In this document: in pieces, positions 44,558 through 54,244 of the stretch
Layout: each line of letters starts with the position of its first letter
Position numbering within the stretch: the first letter of the stretch is position 1
From: Rubritalea squalenifaciens DSM 18772
Lineage (GTDB): Bacteria > Verrucomicrobiota > Verrucomicrobiia > Verrucomicrobiales > Akkermansiaceae
Direction of reading: 5' to 3'
NCBI RefSeq assembly: GCF_900141815.1
Contig: NZ_FQYR01000003.1
Span: 1,046,294-1,110,293 of the forward strand
DNA: 64,000 bases
Notes under the pieces: generated by a model
What the model saw: only the letters and a program-made list of their open reading frames with translations
Databases searched by the model: none
What the model was told of the DNA's origin: nothing
Translations under genes and position numbers: made by a program

Positions 44558-45346
44558 CTATTCAGCCTTCTTATAGACCCGCACCCAGTCCACATCCATC
44601 CAGGCCGGATAGTCCTTCGGATCGGCTTCCCCTACCCACTTGCCCTCGATCTGCATAGATAGAATGAAGTAGAATGGTCCGTGGAAAGGATACTGCTCCG
44701 CTCCCTTGTCCGCCTGCTTGGCATAGCTGTGCGTTGGCTTCCCATTCACTGTGAAAACGATCTTTTCTTTGTCCCATTCTACGCCGTAGGTATTCCAGTC
44801 GTCGCGGGAAATCTTGGCCGTGCCACTCTTCGGCGGTTTGTTCGAGCCCCCTTTGTGTACGGTGTAGTAGGAATGCACCGTCTGGTAGACCTGGTCCTCA
44901 AAATTGAGATGCTCCATAATATCGATCTCACCCATACCTTCCTTGCCCCACTTGGCATTGCTCTTCAGCATCCACAACGCAGGCCAAGCCCCCTTGGCGG
45001 ACTTGAAGCGCGCTCGGATCTGCACTTTGCCGTACTCAAAATCAAACTTCCCATTGCTGCTCAGGCCACCTGTTAGGTAAGGCTGCTCTCCCTTCTTGGT
45101 ATTCTTCACTCCCCACAGACGCAGCACGCCGCTCTGAACCCGCACCGCCTTCGGGTGATCCGTCATCATATTGCTCCAGTCCGCCGTCCCCTTCGTCACG
45201 CGCGACCACACCTTCTCATTCAGAGGTCCGTTAAACTCCTCCTGCCAGTGCAGCTTCCAGCCCTCAGGTACAGTCACCTTTTCAGCCGCCGAGGCAAACG
45301 AGCCCCCAATCATGAGAGTAGACAAGAGTAGTGTGTAGAAGCGCAT
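44558..45346 (-). CDS. Secreted GH16 family glycosidase
   Basis: The protein has 262 residues from ATG 45346 (MRFYTLLLSTLMIGGSFASA signal); the in-frame ATG at 45391 would bury it. GH16 jelly roll with catalytic GEIDIMEH (nucleophile Glu, acid/base Glu), preceded by GAWPALWMLKSNAKWG and closing with YPAWMDVDWVRVYK. GH16 enzymes cut beta-glucans such as laminarin, agar or carrageenan; the exact substrate cannot be told. It converges on the K+ channel gene with 5 bp between. Confidence 0.93.
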   Translation of the reverse strand: MRFYTLLLSTLMIGGSFASAAEKVTVPEGWKLHWQEEFNGPLNEKVWSRVTKGTADWSNMMTDHPKAVRVQSGVLRLWGVKNTKKGEQPYLTGGLSSNGKFDFEYGKVQIRARFKSAKGAWPALWMLKSNAKWGKEGMGEIDIMEHLNFEDQVYQTVHSYYTVHKGGSNKPPKSGTAKISRDDWNTYGVEWDKEKIVFTVNGKPTHSYAKQADKGAEQYPFHGPFYFILSMQIEGKWVGEADPKDYPAWMDVDWVRVYKKAE

Positions 45347-45408
45347 ACCCCTTCTACGCCCCAAGCACCCCATTCTTAGCACTACTGACACAAGAGAGAG
45401 AAAATCTC

Positions 45409-46857
<1,449 letters not shown>

Positions 46858-46920
46858 AACTCAGTTGGGGTTGGTAATGATAAAAGCGAACACTCGACCA
46901 AGCGTTCATTATAGCACAGA

Positions 46921-47487
46921 TCAGCCACCACTGCCGCAGCAATCAGCAGGTGCTGATTGCTGCTTTTTATCCTTCGGCTGATTCCATGGCATCTTGGCAA
47001 TCAGCATCCCCATTCCGCAGGTATTGGTAATCCCCGCGAAGACCAAACCAGCTCCCACGAAGGCACACAAACCATAGAATGCCGGGTTCAACAGAAAGCC
47101 CAAGATCGCCCCAAGCAGCACTAAAGCCCCGGCAGCAATACGCACCTGCCGCTCCAGCGGCATCACACTGCGATCTTCCTCCACCGGAAGGCCTGCCTCC
47201 TGCCAGGACAGGATACCCCCCTCAATGACTTGGCACCCTTCTACCCCAGCCTTGCTTAGCTGTGCCTGAGCCTGCTCCGCACGCTTGCCTGAACGGCAAA
47301 GAATATACAGTGGCTTCTCCTTACCAGAGATCGCCCCTGCATCCAGACCGTCCAGCGGATGATGCTGGGCACCGGGAAGATGGACCTCCCGGTGCTCCAA
47401 TGGTGTACGGACATCAATGACCTGTTCCCACCCTGCCTCCTGTCGGGTGATCTTCTCATGTAAATCTTTCGCTTTGATCGTATTCAT
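46921..47487 (-). CDS. Rhodanese-DUF2892 membrane protein (YgaP-like)
   Basis: The protein has 188 residues. The N-terminal rhodanese domain has the active loop LCRSGKRAEQA (Cys84 or so). Two membrane helices (IAAGALVLLGAILGFLLN and LCAFVGAGLVFAGITNTCGMG) form a DUF2892 domain as in E. coli YgaP. It ends in a CCGSGG tail. It probably handles sulfane sulfur at the inner membrane with the downstream persulfide dioxygenase. Confidence 0.9.
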   Translation of the reverse strand: MNTIKAKDLHEKITRQEAGWEQVIDVRTPLEHREVHLPGAQHHPLDGLDAGAISGKEKPLYILCRSGKRAEQAQAQLSKAGVEGCQVIEGGILSWQEAGLPVEEDRSVMPLERQVRIAAGALVLLGAILGFLLNPAFYGLCAFVGAGLVFAGITNTCGMGMLIAKMPWNQPKDKKQQSAPADCCGSGG

Positions 47488-47501
47488 GATTTCATTTTTC
47501 T

Positions 47502-47513
47502 ATATCGCGATAT
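47502..47513. promoter_or_regulatory. Perfect palindrome in the rhodanese promoter
   Basis: ATATCGCGATAT lies 15 bp upstream of the rhodanese start and is followed on the minus strand by nothing else structured. It could be an operator for a sulfide/persulfide-responsive repressor; none is adjacent except an AraC-type protein. Inference only. Confidence 0.35.
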
Positions 47514-47568
47514 TAGAATATACTCAAAACGAGTAAAGTCAAATTTATCGCCCGGAAATAATGACTAC

Positions 47569-48399
47569 TCACGTAAGTTTCGTGTATTGTTTACGATACG
47601 CACGAGGACTCATCCCCCGAACCTCCTTAAACTGCCGGGAGAAGTGAGACTCGTCGTAGTAGCCAAGCTGCTCCGCCACATGGGCGATGGTTTCATTGGT
47701 GCTCAGGAGATGAATCGCCGCTTTTTCCGCACGCGCTTTTTTCCGGTAAGCCAGAGCACTCACCCCCTCGATTTGGGCAAAACGCTTACGGAAATTCTCG
47801 TAACTCATCGACACTTTGGCCGCAATCTCATGCACCGATAAATTGGTATCGCTCAGTAGATGATAGACCTTGGCGAGCCACTTCTCCCCTTCAAGCTGGC
47901 CAGTCTCCTTTCTCAAGGCATCCACATGCTTGGCCAAGATTGACAACACCTTGGTTTGTGCTGTTAGAGGACTGGTCGCGCTAGTCTCAGCCACCTCCAT
48001 AAACATTTGCTTCATTGCGCTCACATCATGTCCGTGAGAAATGGGCATGTAGTTCTGTAATGACAATTTGTCCGCCCACAGATCAAATTCCTCCCCTTCG
48101 AATACCAGGTACATCTGCTCCCATTTTCTACCTTTCGTTACAATATAGCGGTGCGCTTGATTGGGCAAAACCAAGATGCAAGAGCCACTCTCAAAGGCGA
48201 GATCGGGTACATCTAAAGACCGGTACTTGCCACCTTCTGCGTGGATATTGAGTACAAGCGCGTACTGCGGAAGCGTTCTCAGGCTTAATATGTCGCGTCC
48301 TGGATCTGTCACCAGAGTAGACACAGTGACCACTTTCCCCAAAGGTGTGGCACTCTCTGCGGCATACTGCTTAAAGTAATGGGTCTTACGCGTCATCAT
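47569..48399 (-). CDS. AraC-family transcriptional regulator
   Basis: The protein has 276 residues. The N-terminal cupin-like sensing domain (LVLNIHAEGGKYRSLDVPDLAFESGSCILVLPNQAHRY) is followed by two helix-turn-helix motifs: LSVHEIAAKVSMSYENFRKRFAQ and ETIAHVAEQLGYYDESHFSRQFKEVRGMSPRAYRK. It lies upstream of and parallel to the rhodanese genes and divergent from a PEP-CTERM gene, either of which may be its target. Confidence 0.93.
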   Translation of the reverse strand: MMTRKTHYFKQYAAESATPLGKVVTVSTLVTDPGRDILSLRTLPQYALVLNIHAEGGKYRSLDVPDLAFESGSCILVLPNQAHRYIVTKGRKWEQMYLVFEGEEFDLWADKLSLQNYMPISHGHDVSAMKQMFMEVAETSATSPLTAQTKVLSILAKHVDALRKETGQLEGEKWLAKVYHLLSDTNLSVHEIAAKVSMSYENFRKRFAQIEGVSALAYRKKARAEKAAIHLLSTNETIAHVAEQLGYYDESHFSRQFKEVRGMSPRAYRKQYTKLT

Positions 48400-48504
48400 T
48401 TATCCAAAATTTACCTATTTGTACAATTTTAAGTGCCATCTGTACATGGAAGAATGACCCGGCTGAGTTTATTTATGGGATTCTAACCATCTCTTGGTGC
48501 AACA

Positions 48505-49149
48505 ATGAAAAAAAACATACTCCTATTCACAGCCTTATCGGCACTCACATGTACGAACGCCTCAGCCGTCAGCATCACCGTCCCTAACGGTGACTTCGAA
48601 GACCGCACAGGATCCCAGTACGCCGCCTCACAGAACTGGATCACCACCGGTGGCGGCTACATTGCAGCCGAACTCAACTCAGGCATTTTCTCTGCTGATG
48701 CCGATGGCAATGCGAACGGCACCTACCTCTTCTATGAAGACGGCGGTCAATCAGTCAGTTCCTCCGCTCTCGCCACCATTCAGGCTAATACCCTATACAC
48801 GGCCACCGTCGATGTCGGCAATCCATTCGCCTCCTACGGCCAGCAACCATCCAGCTACATGATTGAGATTCTTCTCGGCGGCACCACCGTATCCTCCACT
48901 GAGTACACGAACGCCGAACTTGGCACCACATCTGAAGACAGCTGGACCACCATCTCCACATCCTACGCTTCACAAGTAGCCGACTCTGGAGATTTAACCA
49001 TCCGCTTGTCCATGGGTACCAATGAAGACGGCAACAACCAGTACTTCTTTGATAACGTCACCTTCGATGCAGCCGCTGTTCCTGAGCCGTCCTCCGTCTC
49101 ATTACTCGGTCTGGCTGGTCTTGGCCTAATCACACGCCGCAGACGATAA
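48505..49149 (+). CDS. PEP-CTERM sorting-domain protein
   Basis: A 214-residue secreted protein with signal peptide MKKNILLFTALSALTCTNASA. The mature part opens SITVPNGDFEDRTGSQYAAS and ends FFDNVTFDAAAV, the usual carbohydrate-binding-like (CBM/HAF) jelly roll of verrucomicrobial PEP-CTERM proteins. VPEPSSVSLLG, a hydrophobic stretch and RRRR close it. A strong terminator follows. It is divergent from the AraC regulator gene. Confidence 0.87.
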   Translation: MKKNILLFTALSALTCTNASAVSITVPNGDFEDRTGSQYAASQNWITTGGGYIAAELNSGIFSADADGNANGTYLFYEDGGQSVSSSALATIQANTLYTATVDVGNPFASYGQQPSSYMIEILLGGTTVSSTEYTNAELGTTSEDSWTTISTSYASQVADSGDLTIRLSMGTNEDGNNQYFFDNVTFDAAAVPEPSSVSLLGLAGLGLITRRRR

Positions 49150-49175
49150 GACAGCAAAGCTTTTGATTTTTTCTC

Positions 49176-49208
49176 AAAGCCAAGCCCATGCCGGGCTTGG
49201 CTTTTTTT
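49176..49208 (+). terminator. Rho-independent terminator
   Basis: Perfect twelve-base stem AAAGCCAAGCCC / GGGCTTGGCTTT extended by further T residues. Confidence 0.9.
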
Positions 49209-49247
49209 CTATGAAACTATTCCCCACACCCCTGCGTAGGCCTGAAT

Positions 49248-50063
49248 GTGCGTCGTTTACTCAGTCACCGTCATCCCCTGCTTTATGCCTTAGCCATCCG
49301 TTGTCACCGAGCCAAACGGCACCTCCGCTGGCATCTGGAGAAATCCTCCTATGCTTCTGTTATCGAGACAGAGCACTCATTACCCTGCAATGTGAAGCGC
49401 CACTCCTCACGCCTCATCAAGCTACTAGGTGAATCCGAAATGCAGCTGCAGCTGAATAAAGTCACCAATCTCAAGCTTTGCCTTCCTCACCTCAACGGCC
49501 TGCTCATCCGCCCTGGTGAAACCTTCTCCTTCTGCAAAGCCGTCGGCAAACCCACAGCCAAGCGTGGCTTTCTCGAAGGCATGGAGCTCTCCATGGGCAA
49601 AGCCCAGTCCGGCATCGGCGGCGGCATCTGCCAGATGGCCAATATGCTCCACTGGCTCGTCCTCCACAGCCCTCTAACAGTCACCGAGCGCAGCACTCAT
49701 AGCTTTGATCCCTTCCCGGACCAAAACCGCTCCATCCCCTTCGGCACCGGCTGCGCCATCTTCTATAACTACATCGACTTCGCCTTCCGCAATGATACCG
49801 ACCTCACCTTCCAGCTCCTGCTAGATATCGACGATAAAAACCTCAACGGCCAACTCGTCTCCGACGCCCCCACCGAGCACACCTACAAGATCTTCGAGAA
49901 GAACCATCACTTCCTCAAGCAAGGCCCCACCTTCTACCGCCACAACGAGATCTGGCGTAAAGTCCTCTCACGCTACTCCGGCGACATTCTCCACGAAGAA
50001 CACCTCAAGACCAACCACGTCCGCGTCATGTACACGCCAGAGACTTGGGAGGATATTGACTAG
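49248..50063 (+). CDS. VanW family protein
   Basis: A 271-residue cytoplasmic protein from GTG 49248. LNKVTNLKLCLPHLNGLLIRPGETFSFCKAVGKPTAKRGFLEGMELSMGKAQSGIGGGICQMANMLHW is spread over the family core, recognised by the R-P-G-E-T-F-S-F and G-G-G-x-C-Q blocks. The function of VanW is unknown despite its link to vancomycin resistance. A separate ATG at 49211 in another frame (MKLFPTPLRRPE) resembles a family N-terminus, so a frameshift near 49245 is possible. Confidence 0.86.
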   Translation: MRRLLSHRHPLLYALAIRCHRAKRHLRWHLEKSSYASVIETEHSLPCNVKRHSSRLIKLLGESEMQLQLNKVTNLKLCLPHLNGLLIRPGETFSFCKAVGKPTAKRGFLEGMELSMGKAQSGIGGGICQMANMLHWLVLHSPLTVTERSTHSFDPFPDQNRSIPFGTGCAIFYNYIDFAFRNDTDLTFQLLLDIDDKNLNGQLVSDAPTEHTYKIFEKNHHFLKQGPTFYRHNEIWRKVLSRYSGDILHEEHLKTNHVRVMYTPETWEDID

Positions 50064-50404
50064 TGAACCCTGCCAATTTTCTCTGATTCCCGGTGCTTGC
50101 AATACGGACACTCGGTCACCCGATAGACATTAAACTGCCTCACCAAGAAATACATGATGAGCGAGGGTAACATCGCCATCGCGACCAGCGCAAATCCCGC
50201 ACTACGCAGCATACCTAGGTCATTCACGTTCAGTGCGAAAACCCCCAAAATGCAGAACACCCACACCCCCACGATGTGGAAATGATAGTTCTCTATCAAC
50301 CTCGCAATCGGATTCAAGCGCTCCAGCCTGCTGGCGATATTCACCAGCGGTTTCTTACACTGCGGGCATTGCAGGATAGCTCCATTCTTGCGATCGTTCA
50401 CCAT
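50060..50404 (-). CDS. Small membrane protein with zinc-ribbon pairs
   Basis: A 114-residue protein with a C-x2-C pair near each end (LQCPQCKKP and TECPYCKHR) and two membrane helices between (IVGVWVFCILGVFALNV and SAGFALVAMAMLPSLIMYFLV). The pairs lie on one side of the membrane and could form one zinc ribbon. It follows the gene at 50410 by 5 bp, same strand. Confidence 0.68.
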   Translation of the reverse strand: MVNDRKNGAILQCPQCKKPLVNIASRLERLNPIARLIENYHFHIVGVWVFCILGVFALNVNDLGMLRSAGFALVAMAMLPSLIMYFLVRQFNVYRVTECPYCKHRESEKIGRVH

Positions 50405-50409
50405 GACAA

Positions 50410-51414
50410 CTACTTGAAATTGTCTGCTTCAAGCAACACTTGCACCGCCTTTTCCAGCTGCTCCTTGCGCCCCGAGAGAGAAATAATCCCACTGTCCCTA
50501 TATTCAGCTTTTCCGTCTATCGTGGTAAGCACCTCAGAGTTTAGCTTCTCAATCACTTTTCGAATGTCTTCATCATTCATAACAGTCAATTTCCATTCGC
50601 GTTTAAGATGCTTCATCTCATTCAGCTCTTCCACGGTGAAGAAGTGACATACATTATCTCTGACAAATAAAGTCAACCCAAACTGGAAAGCTACATCATC
50701 CATCATTCTTAACGGATCTTTACCTGCTTGGATCACCCCAGTTAACTCATAATTAGCACCTTCAAATGAGTCACGCGGCTCATACTTTACTCCAGATTTC
50801 TCAGCCAACAGGGATAACACTTTATTCAGAGACATGTCACTGACGCGTATGTCCTCCATAAAAAGACGGCTGTTGAGCTGAGTCCCATTGAACAACTCTG
50901 TCTCTGACTTAAATTCTCGGACCTTCAGATACCTCTCCAGAATTGCGCCCACCGAATCCGTAGTATCATCCCGATGATAAAGCTCAACCAGGCCAGTATC
51001 TGAATCATACTTCACACTGGAACGGTCATCCTTAAATGCAGCTCTGATTTCCTCCTGAAATTTCTCCACAGTCATGCCCCTCTTTCCATGAAAACGCATA
51101 TAAATCTTATGGAATGGGAGCTGTCTCATTTGATCCTGGCTCAGGATATAACAGATCCTCCCTTTTAGATAGGTTTCTAAACCATGCTCACCAGCCAGCT
51201 TACTAACTGCCGCAATCCTTTCCTCGTCATTAGTATAATTCTTCCACTTATATCTGACGACAACGCCATCCAATTTTCTGTGTCTCATATACACCAGCTC
51301 CCCACCTTCAATGATTTCAGCTACCACGTCATTGATACCCCTTATCGCCAGCTCCTCTCCAAAGGTCGATATTGAGCCAAGCAGGAATAGACACACTCCA
51401 AAAAGCTTCTTCAT
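50410..51414 (-). CDS. Exported protein with secretin/STN-like domains
   Basis: A 334-residue protein with signal peptide MKKLFGVCLFLLGSISTFG. The region MSLNKVLSLLAEKSGVKYEP and NYELTGVIQAGKDPLRMMDDVAFQFGLTLFVRDNVCHFF resembles the STN/N0 domain of secretins and TonB-dependent receptors, and ILERYLKVREF and AVQVLLEADNF resemble N1/N2-type secretin repeats. The outer-membrane barrel is absent. It could be a stand-alone adaptor for type II secretion or pili. Inference from pattern. Confidence 0.62.
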   Translation of the reverse strand: MKKLFGVCLFLLGSISTFGEELAIRGINDVVAEIIEGGELVYMRHRKLDGVVVRYKWKNYTNDEERIAAVSKLAGEHGLETYLKGRICYILSQDQMRQLPFHKIYMRFHGKRGMTVEKFQEEIRAAFKDDRSSVKYDSDTGLVELYHRDDTTDSVGAILERYLKVREFKSETELFNGTQLNSRLFMEDIRVSDMSLNKVLSLLAEKSGVKYEPRDSFEGANYELTGVIQAGKDPLRMMDDVAFQFGLTLFVRDNVCHFFTVEELNEMKHLKREWKLTVMNDEDIRKVIEKLNSEVLTTIDGKAEYRDSGIISLSGRKEQLEKAVQVLLEADNFK

Positions 51415-51524
51415 AGGCAGGCAATCTATGTCATTTCATGATTCACCGCCAAGCCTGAAATCCTGGCGAATACACCTGCTAGAGAAACCGGCTATGTCGG
51501 GACTCTGAGTACACCTCACAACCT

Positions 51525-52502
51525 CTACCTCAAGTATTTCTCAGTGATCTGGAGCAGATGATCGGGGTTCAGGTCGGGGCCGATCAGGATAACGGAGTTG
51601 GCGACAGAACTATTGAAGTTCACGCGGTAGGGTTTGGGTGGAATTTCGCCGCCAATGCGCTCGTACAGGTAGCGGCAATCATCCTGACCTCGCACGCGCA
51701 TCAGAGCCTTGGCCCTGATCACTCCCTCCGGCAGGTCGCCCAACCATCGCAGGATAGCACTCTCCTCCGCTTCCTTGGGCAGCAGGATGTGACAGGAAGT
51801 GAATTCATGCGTCAGGTGATGCTTTTCGTCCTCATGGGCCAGCAGCTTGGCTGAATCGGCCGCTGGAGCATCACTGTTCATCATACGTGGCCCACTTTTC
51901 TCAATGAGTTGCTTTACCTGAGCTACTAGTTCATCCCGCAGCACTACAGGTGCCGAGGGGTTCACCTTACGCACCTTTTTTAGGACTTCTGCCACCGAAT
52001 CTACCTCGTCCACATGAGTCAGGTAGATATGGCTGGCCGTCTGCAGCTGCATGCGCTCGATGTCCTCATAAGCCCTGTGCCCGCCGAATTTCCGCACATC
52101 AATCACGCACACCTGCCATCTCGGATGCAGGTTCAGCTTGCCTTCTAACAGGGTAAACGCCTCCAGCACAGGAACGGGATCCGCCGTCCCATTCAGCTCG
52201 ACGAACAAGATACTGGCATCAGACTCCTTTGCCTTGTCTGAGAGTTCCAGCAGATAGTCCATCCCCTCGCAGCAGGCACACGCAGCCCCCAGCGGCTCAA
52301 GATTATCAGCTAGATCCTCCAGCGTGGCGCAGTCAATGCTCGCATCAGCGTAATCATTAAGGATCACATCTGAGCGAGTGCCAGATTCTTTTAAGACGGT
52401 AAGCAGGTGCCGTAACAGGGTGGTCTTCCCCACACCTAAAAACCCTGTTAGGAATACGACAGGCTGGCAGGCCTTGAATTCAGGTATCCTAGGTAAAATC
52501 AT
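51525..52502 (-). CDS. CobW/COG0523 family GTPase (metallochaperone)
   Basis: A 325-residue G3E GTPase. Walker A LTGFLGVGKTTLLRHLL, the metal-binding CACCEGMD (C-x-C-C) in the switch region, VELNGTADP and a C-terminal CobW domain with HHLTHEFTSCHILLP. COG0523 proteins deliver Zn (or Co/Ni/Fe) to apo-enzymes and are often induced in zinc limitation. Its ATG follows the stop of the upstream gene with no spacer, so they are coupled. Confidence 0.9.
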   Translation of the reverse strand: MILPRIPEFKACQPVVFLTGFLGVGKTTLLRHLLTVLKESGTRSDVILNDYADASIDCATLEDLADNLEPLGAACACCEGMDYLLELSDKAKESDASILFVELNGTADPVPVLEAFTLLEGKLNLHPRWQVCVIDVRKFGGHRAYEDIERMQLQTASHIYLTHVDEVDSVAEVLKKVRKVNPSAPVVLRDELVAQVKQLIEKSGPRMMNSDAPAADSAKLLAHEDEKHHLTHEFTSCHILLPKEAEESAILRWLGDLPEGVIRAKALMRVRGQDDCRYLYERIGGEIPPKPYRVNFNSSVANSVILIGPDLNPDHLLQITEKYLR

Positions 52503-53099
52503 CTAACAATAATGCTTTGGCCTTACTGCACGGGAGCTTTCATCCAGGAAATGCTGGAGCCACCCGGTCACCTTTTCCGGCTCCAGCCACGGCTTGGCAC
52601 TCTTCAGTTTCTTCCAAGCGGCGTAGCAACGCTTTCGATGGTCGGCACCCAGTTGCTGCTCGATCCACTCCTCATACTCCAGCCACCAGTTGAGCAAGGG
52701 CCAAACAGCATCGAACATGACATTCGCAGAGCTAGCCTGCACGTCATCTGTCGTCCACATGCCAGCCACCAGTCTCTCCGGCGGGAGCCAGTGGTAGAAG
52801 CGGCATCTCTCCCTCAGAAAGACCACCTTGGAGCCGTCGCCATAATATCCGGCACAAGCACCATACAGCTCCACGATTCCCCCGCCCCAATCAGCCGTGT
52901 AACAGCTGGTTCCCTTCAGCCCTTTTGAGGGCGACTTTTCAAAGCCGAACTTTTGCAAGTAATTGCCCCCAGGGTAAATGACATCTTTCCCCAGAAAAAA
53001 CATCTGCTGATAGAAGCCCTTCGCACAATCCTTCAGCAAGAGATTTAGCCGTGGACTCCCTTCTCGAACAGACCTCCTATTCTCTACCCCACTCATCAT
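52503..53099 (-). CDS. Hypothetical protein in a metal-homeostasis operon
   Basis: A 198-residue soluble protein with no signal peptide. Trp/Tyr-rich (FYHWLPPERLVAGMW, WPLLNWWLEYEEWIEQQ) with scattered Cys (CAKGF, TSCYTADW, YGACAGYY, RCRFYHW, KHYC). It sits between the MerC-like and COG0523 genes, with 12 bp before and 0 bp after. I recognise no family; context suggests a role in metal supply. Confidence 0.62.
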   Translation of the reverse strand: MMSGVENRRSVREGSPRLNLLLKDCAKGFYQQMFFLGKDVIYPGGNYLQKFGFEKSPSKGLKGTSCYTADWGGGIVELYGACAGYYGDGSKVVFLRERCRFYHWLPPERLVAGMWTTDDVQASSANVMFDAVWPLLNWWLEYEEWIEQQLGADHRKRCYAAWKKLKSAKPWLEPEKVTGWLQHFLDESSRAVRPKHYC

Positions 53100-53111
53100 T
53101 TCTCAAGATTG

Positions 53112-53672
53112 TTACGCCACAGCTGGTGTGCGCTTTTTCCTACAGACAGAGCACAAACAGAGGTTGCCCGCATGCACTGCAATCAAACAGATACCCCCCA
53201 AAGTGGTCACAATACTTGCTGGCGGAATATTCAAAGTCTGCTCACCCGCCTCGTTTGTTTGTATCGATGGACAGCAAGAATCACAGCTAGCACATGAATT
53301 CTCCGCTACTTGTGCAGGAGCAGCCGCTGGCTCAGCCTCCATGTAAGGTAAAGCAGCTCCTGCAAGAATGAATAGCACTCCCAGACTACCAACCGTCAAG
53401 CCCCACTTCTTGCTGTGCTGTCTATAGCCCTTCACCATCATGTACACAGCCAGCGGCACCACAACAATTGCCATGCCCCAGTGTGTAGCAGGATGCGCCC
53501 ACATCTCCCCAAAGGTCGGCAATAGTAATAACAAAACAGGTGTGGCAGCACAATGGATTGCACACAAAATGGATGCAGCGATACCAATGCGATCGTACTG
53601 GGCTGCTTTCATTTCTTTAGATGCGGAGGCAACTACATTCATAATCTTCACAAAGTTTACCGCCCTGAGCAT
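53112..53672 (-). CDS. MerC-domain membrane protein
   Basis: A 186-residue protein (alternative starts ATG 53642 and 53612). Four membrane helices of the MerC type: IGIAASILCAIHCAATPVLLLLLP, HWGMAIVVVPLAVYMMV, LGVLFILAGAALPY and TTLGGICLIAVHAGNLCLC. A Cys-rich loop (NSCASCDSCCPS) and a basic Cys-containing tail (CSVCRKKRTP). MerC moves mercury, but MerC-like proteins beside COG0523 GTPases are usually linked to zinc. First gene of a three-gene operon. Confidence 0.84.
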   Translation of the reverse strand: MLRAVNFVKIMNVVASASKEMKAAQYDRIGIAASILCAIHCAATPVLLLLLPTFGEMWAHPATHWGMAIVVVPLAVYMMVKGYRQHSKKWGLTVGSLGVLFILAGAALPYMEAEPAAAPAQVAENSCASCDSCCPSIQTNEAGEQTLNIPPASIVTTLGGICLIAVHAGNLCLCSVCRKKRTPAVA

Positions 53673-53745
53673 TCATTTTTCAGCCAGCCATATCTAAGTT
53701 GACCAGTTCCTCAGGGAGATGGCCTCTTGTAGCACCACCCCTCAC

Positions 53746-53766
53746 TAATGCAAGTAAGTTGCATTA
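53746..53766. promoter_or_regulatory. Fur/Zur-like operator upstream of the merC-like operon
   Basis: Perfect dyad TAATGCAA-N5-TTGCATTA (21 bp). It lies 74-104 bp upstream of the possible merC-like starts. Arm length, 5-base spacer and AT-rich ends resemble Zur/Fur-family boxes. The regulator is inferred. Confidence 0.5.
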
Positions 53767-53861
53767 ATTTTGATGGAAAAAATTACCGATGTTGCTTTCC
53801 TAAATCTGGACAAGCCACGCACCACACTCATATTCAGTCATTAACGTAAACACCTAGACAC

Positions 53862-53888
53862 AAAAAAAGCCCGCTACATTAGCGGGCT
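53862..53888 (-). terminator. Terminator for the tRNA-Asp pair
   Basis: Perfect eight-base stem AGCCCGCT / AGCGGGCT; on the minus strand it continues into seven U. It lies 17 bp downstream of the first tRNA-Asp 3' end. Confidence 0.88.
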
Positions 53889-53904
53889 AAGTTGAAATCT
53901 TGAG

Positions 53905-53981
53905 TGGCGAAGCGGACGGGAATCGAACCCGCAACCTCCGGCGTGACAGGCCGGTGCTCTAACCAATTGAGCTACCGCTCC
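53905..53981 (-). tRNA. tRNA-Asp (GTC), downstream copy
   Basis: A 77-nt cloverleaf with encoded CCA: acceptor GGAGCGG pairs with CCGCTTC, D-arm AGCTCAATTGGTTAGAGC, anticodon stem CCGGC / GCCGG with loop CTGTCAC (GTC), T-arm GCGGGTTCGATTCCCGT. Identical to the next copy. Confidence 0.96.
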
Positions 53982-54010
53982 ACTCTCGGTGTTATGTTGC
54001 AAAGTAGAAG

Positions 54011-54087
54011 TGGCGAAGCGGACGGGAATCGAACCCGCAACCTCCGGCGTGACAGGCCGGTGCTCTAACCAATTGAGCTACCGCTCC
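54011..54087 (-). tRNA. tRNA-Asp (GTC), upstream copy
   Basis: Identical in sequence to the copy at 53905-53981, with a 29-base spacer between the two. Both are read from one minus-strand transcript ending at 53862. The duplication probably serves dosage. Confidence 0.96.
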
Positions 54088-54244
54088 ACTTCCGTTTTGC
54101 GTGTGCCTTGCGGCGGGCAGGAAACTACCTATTTCCCCCATCCGTGCAAGACCTTTTTTCAACTTTTCTTAGCTTATTTTTACTTCGCTGCGTAGCACGC
54201 TTAGGCCTTGCAAGTTGTGAAACGACACTCAAGACTGCGCCGCA

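Noticed and set aside
53905..54087. Near-identical 77-base tandem units that could suggest a CRISPR or other array
   Set aside because: They are two complete tRNA-Asp genes with conserved cloverleaf pairing, not repeats with spacers.
53989..54195. Open frame on the plus strand reading GIEPATSGVTGRCSNQLSYRS
   Set aside because: It is the antisense translation of the tRNA-Asp gene, a well-known annotation artefact.
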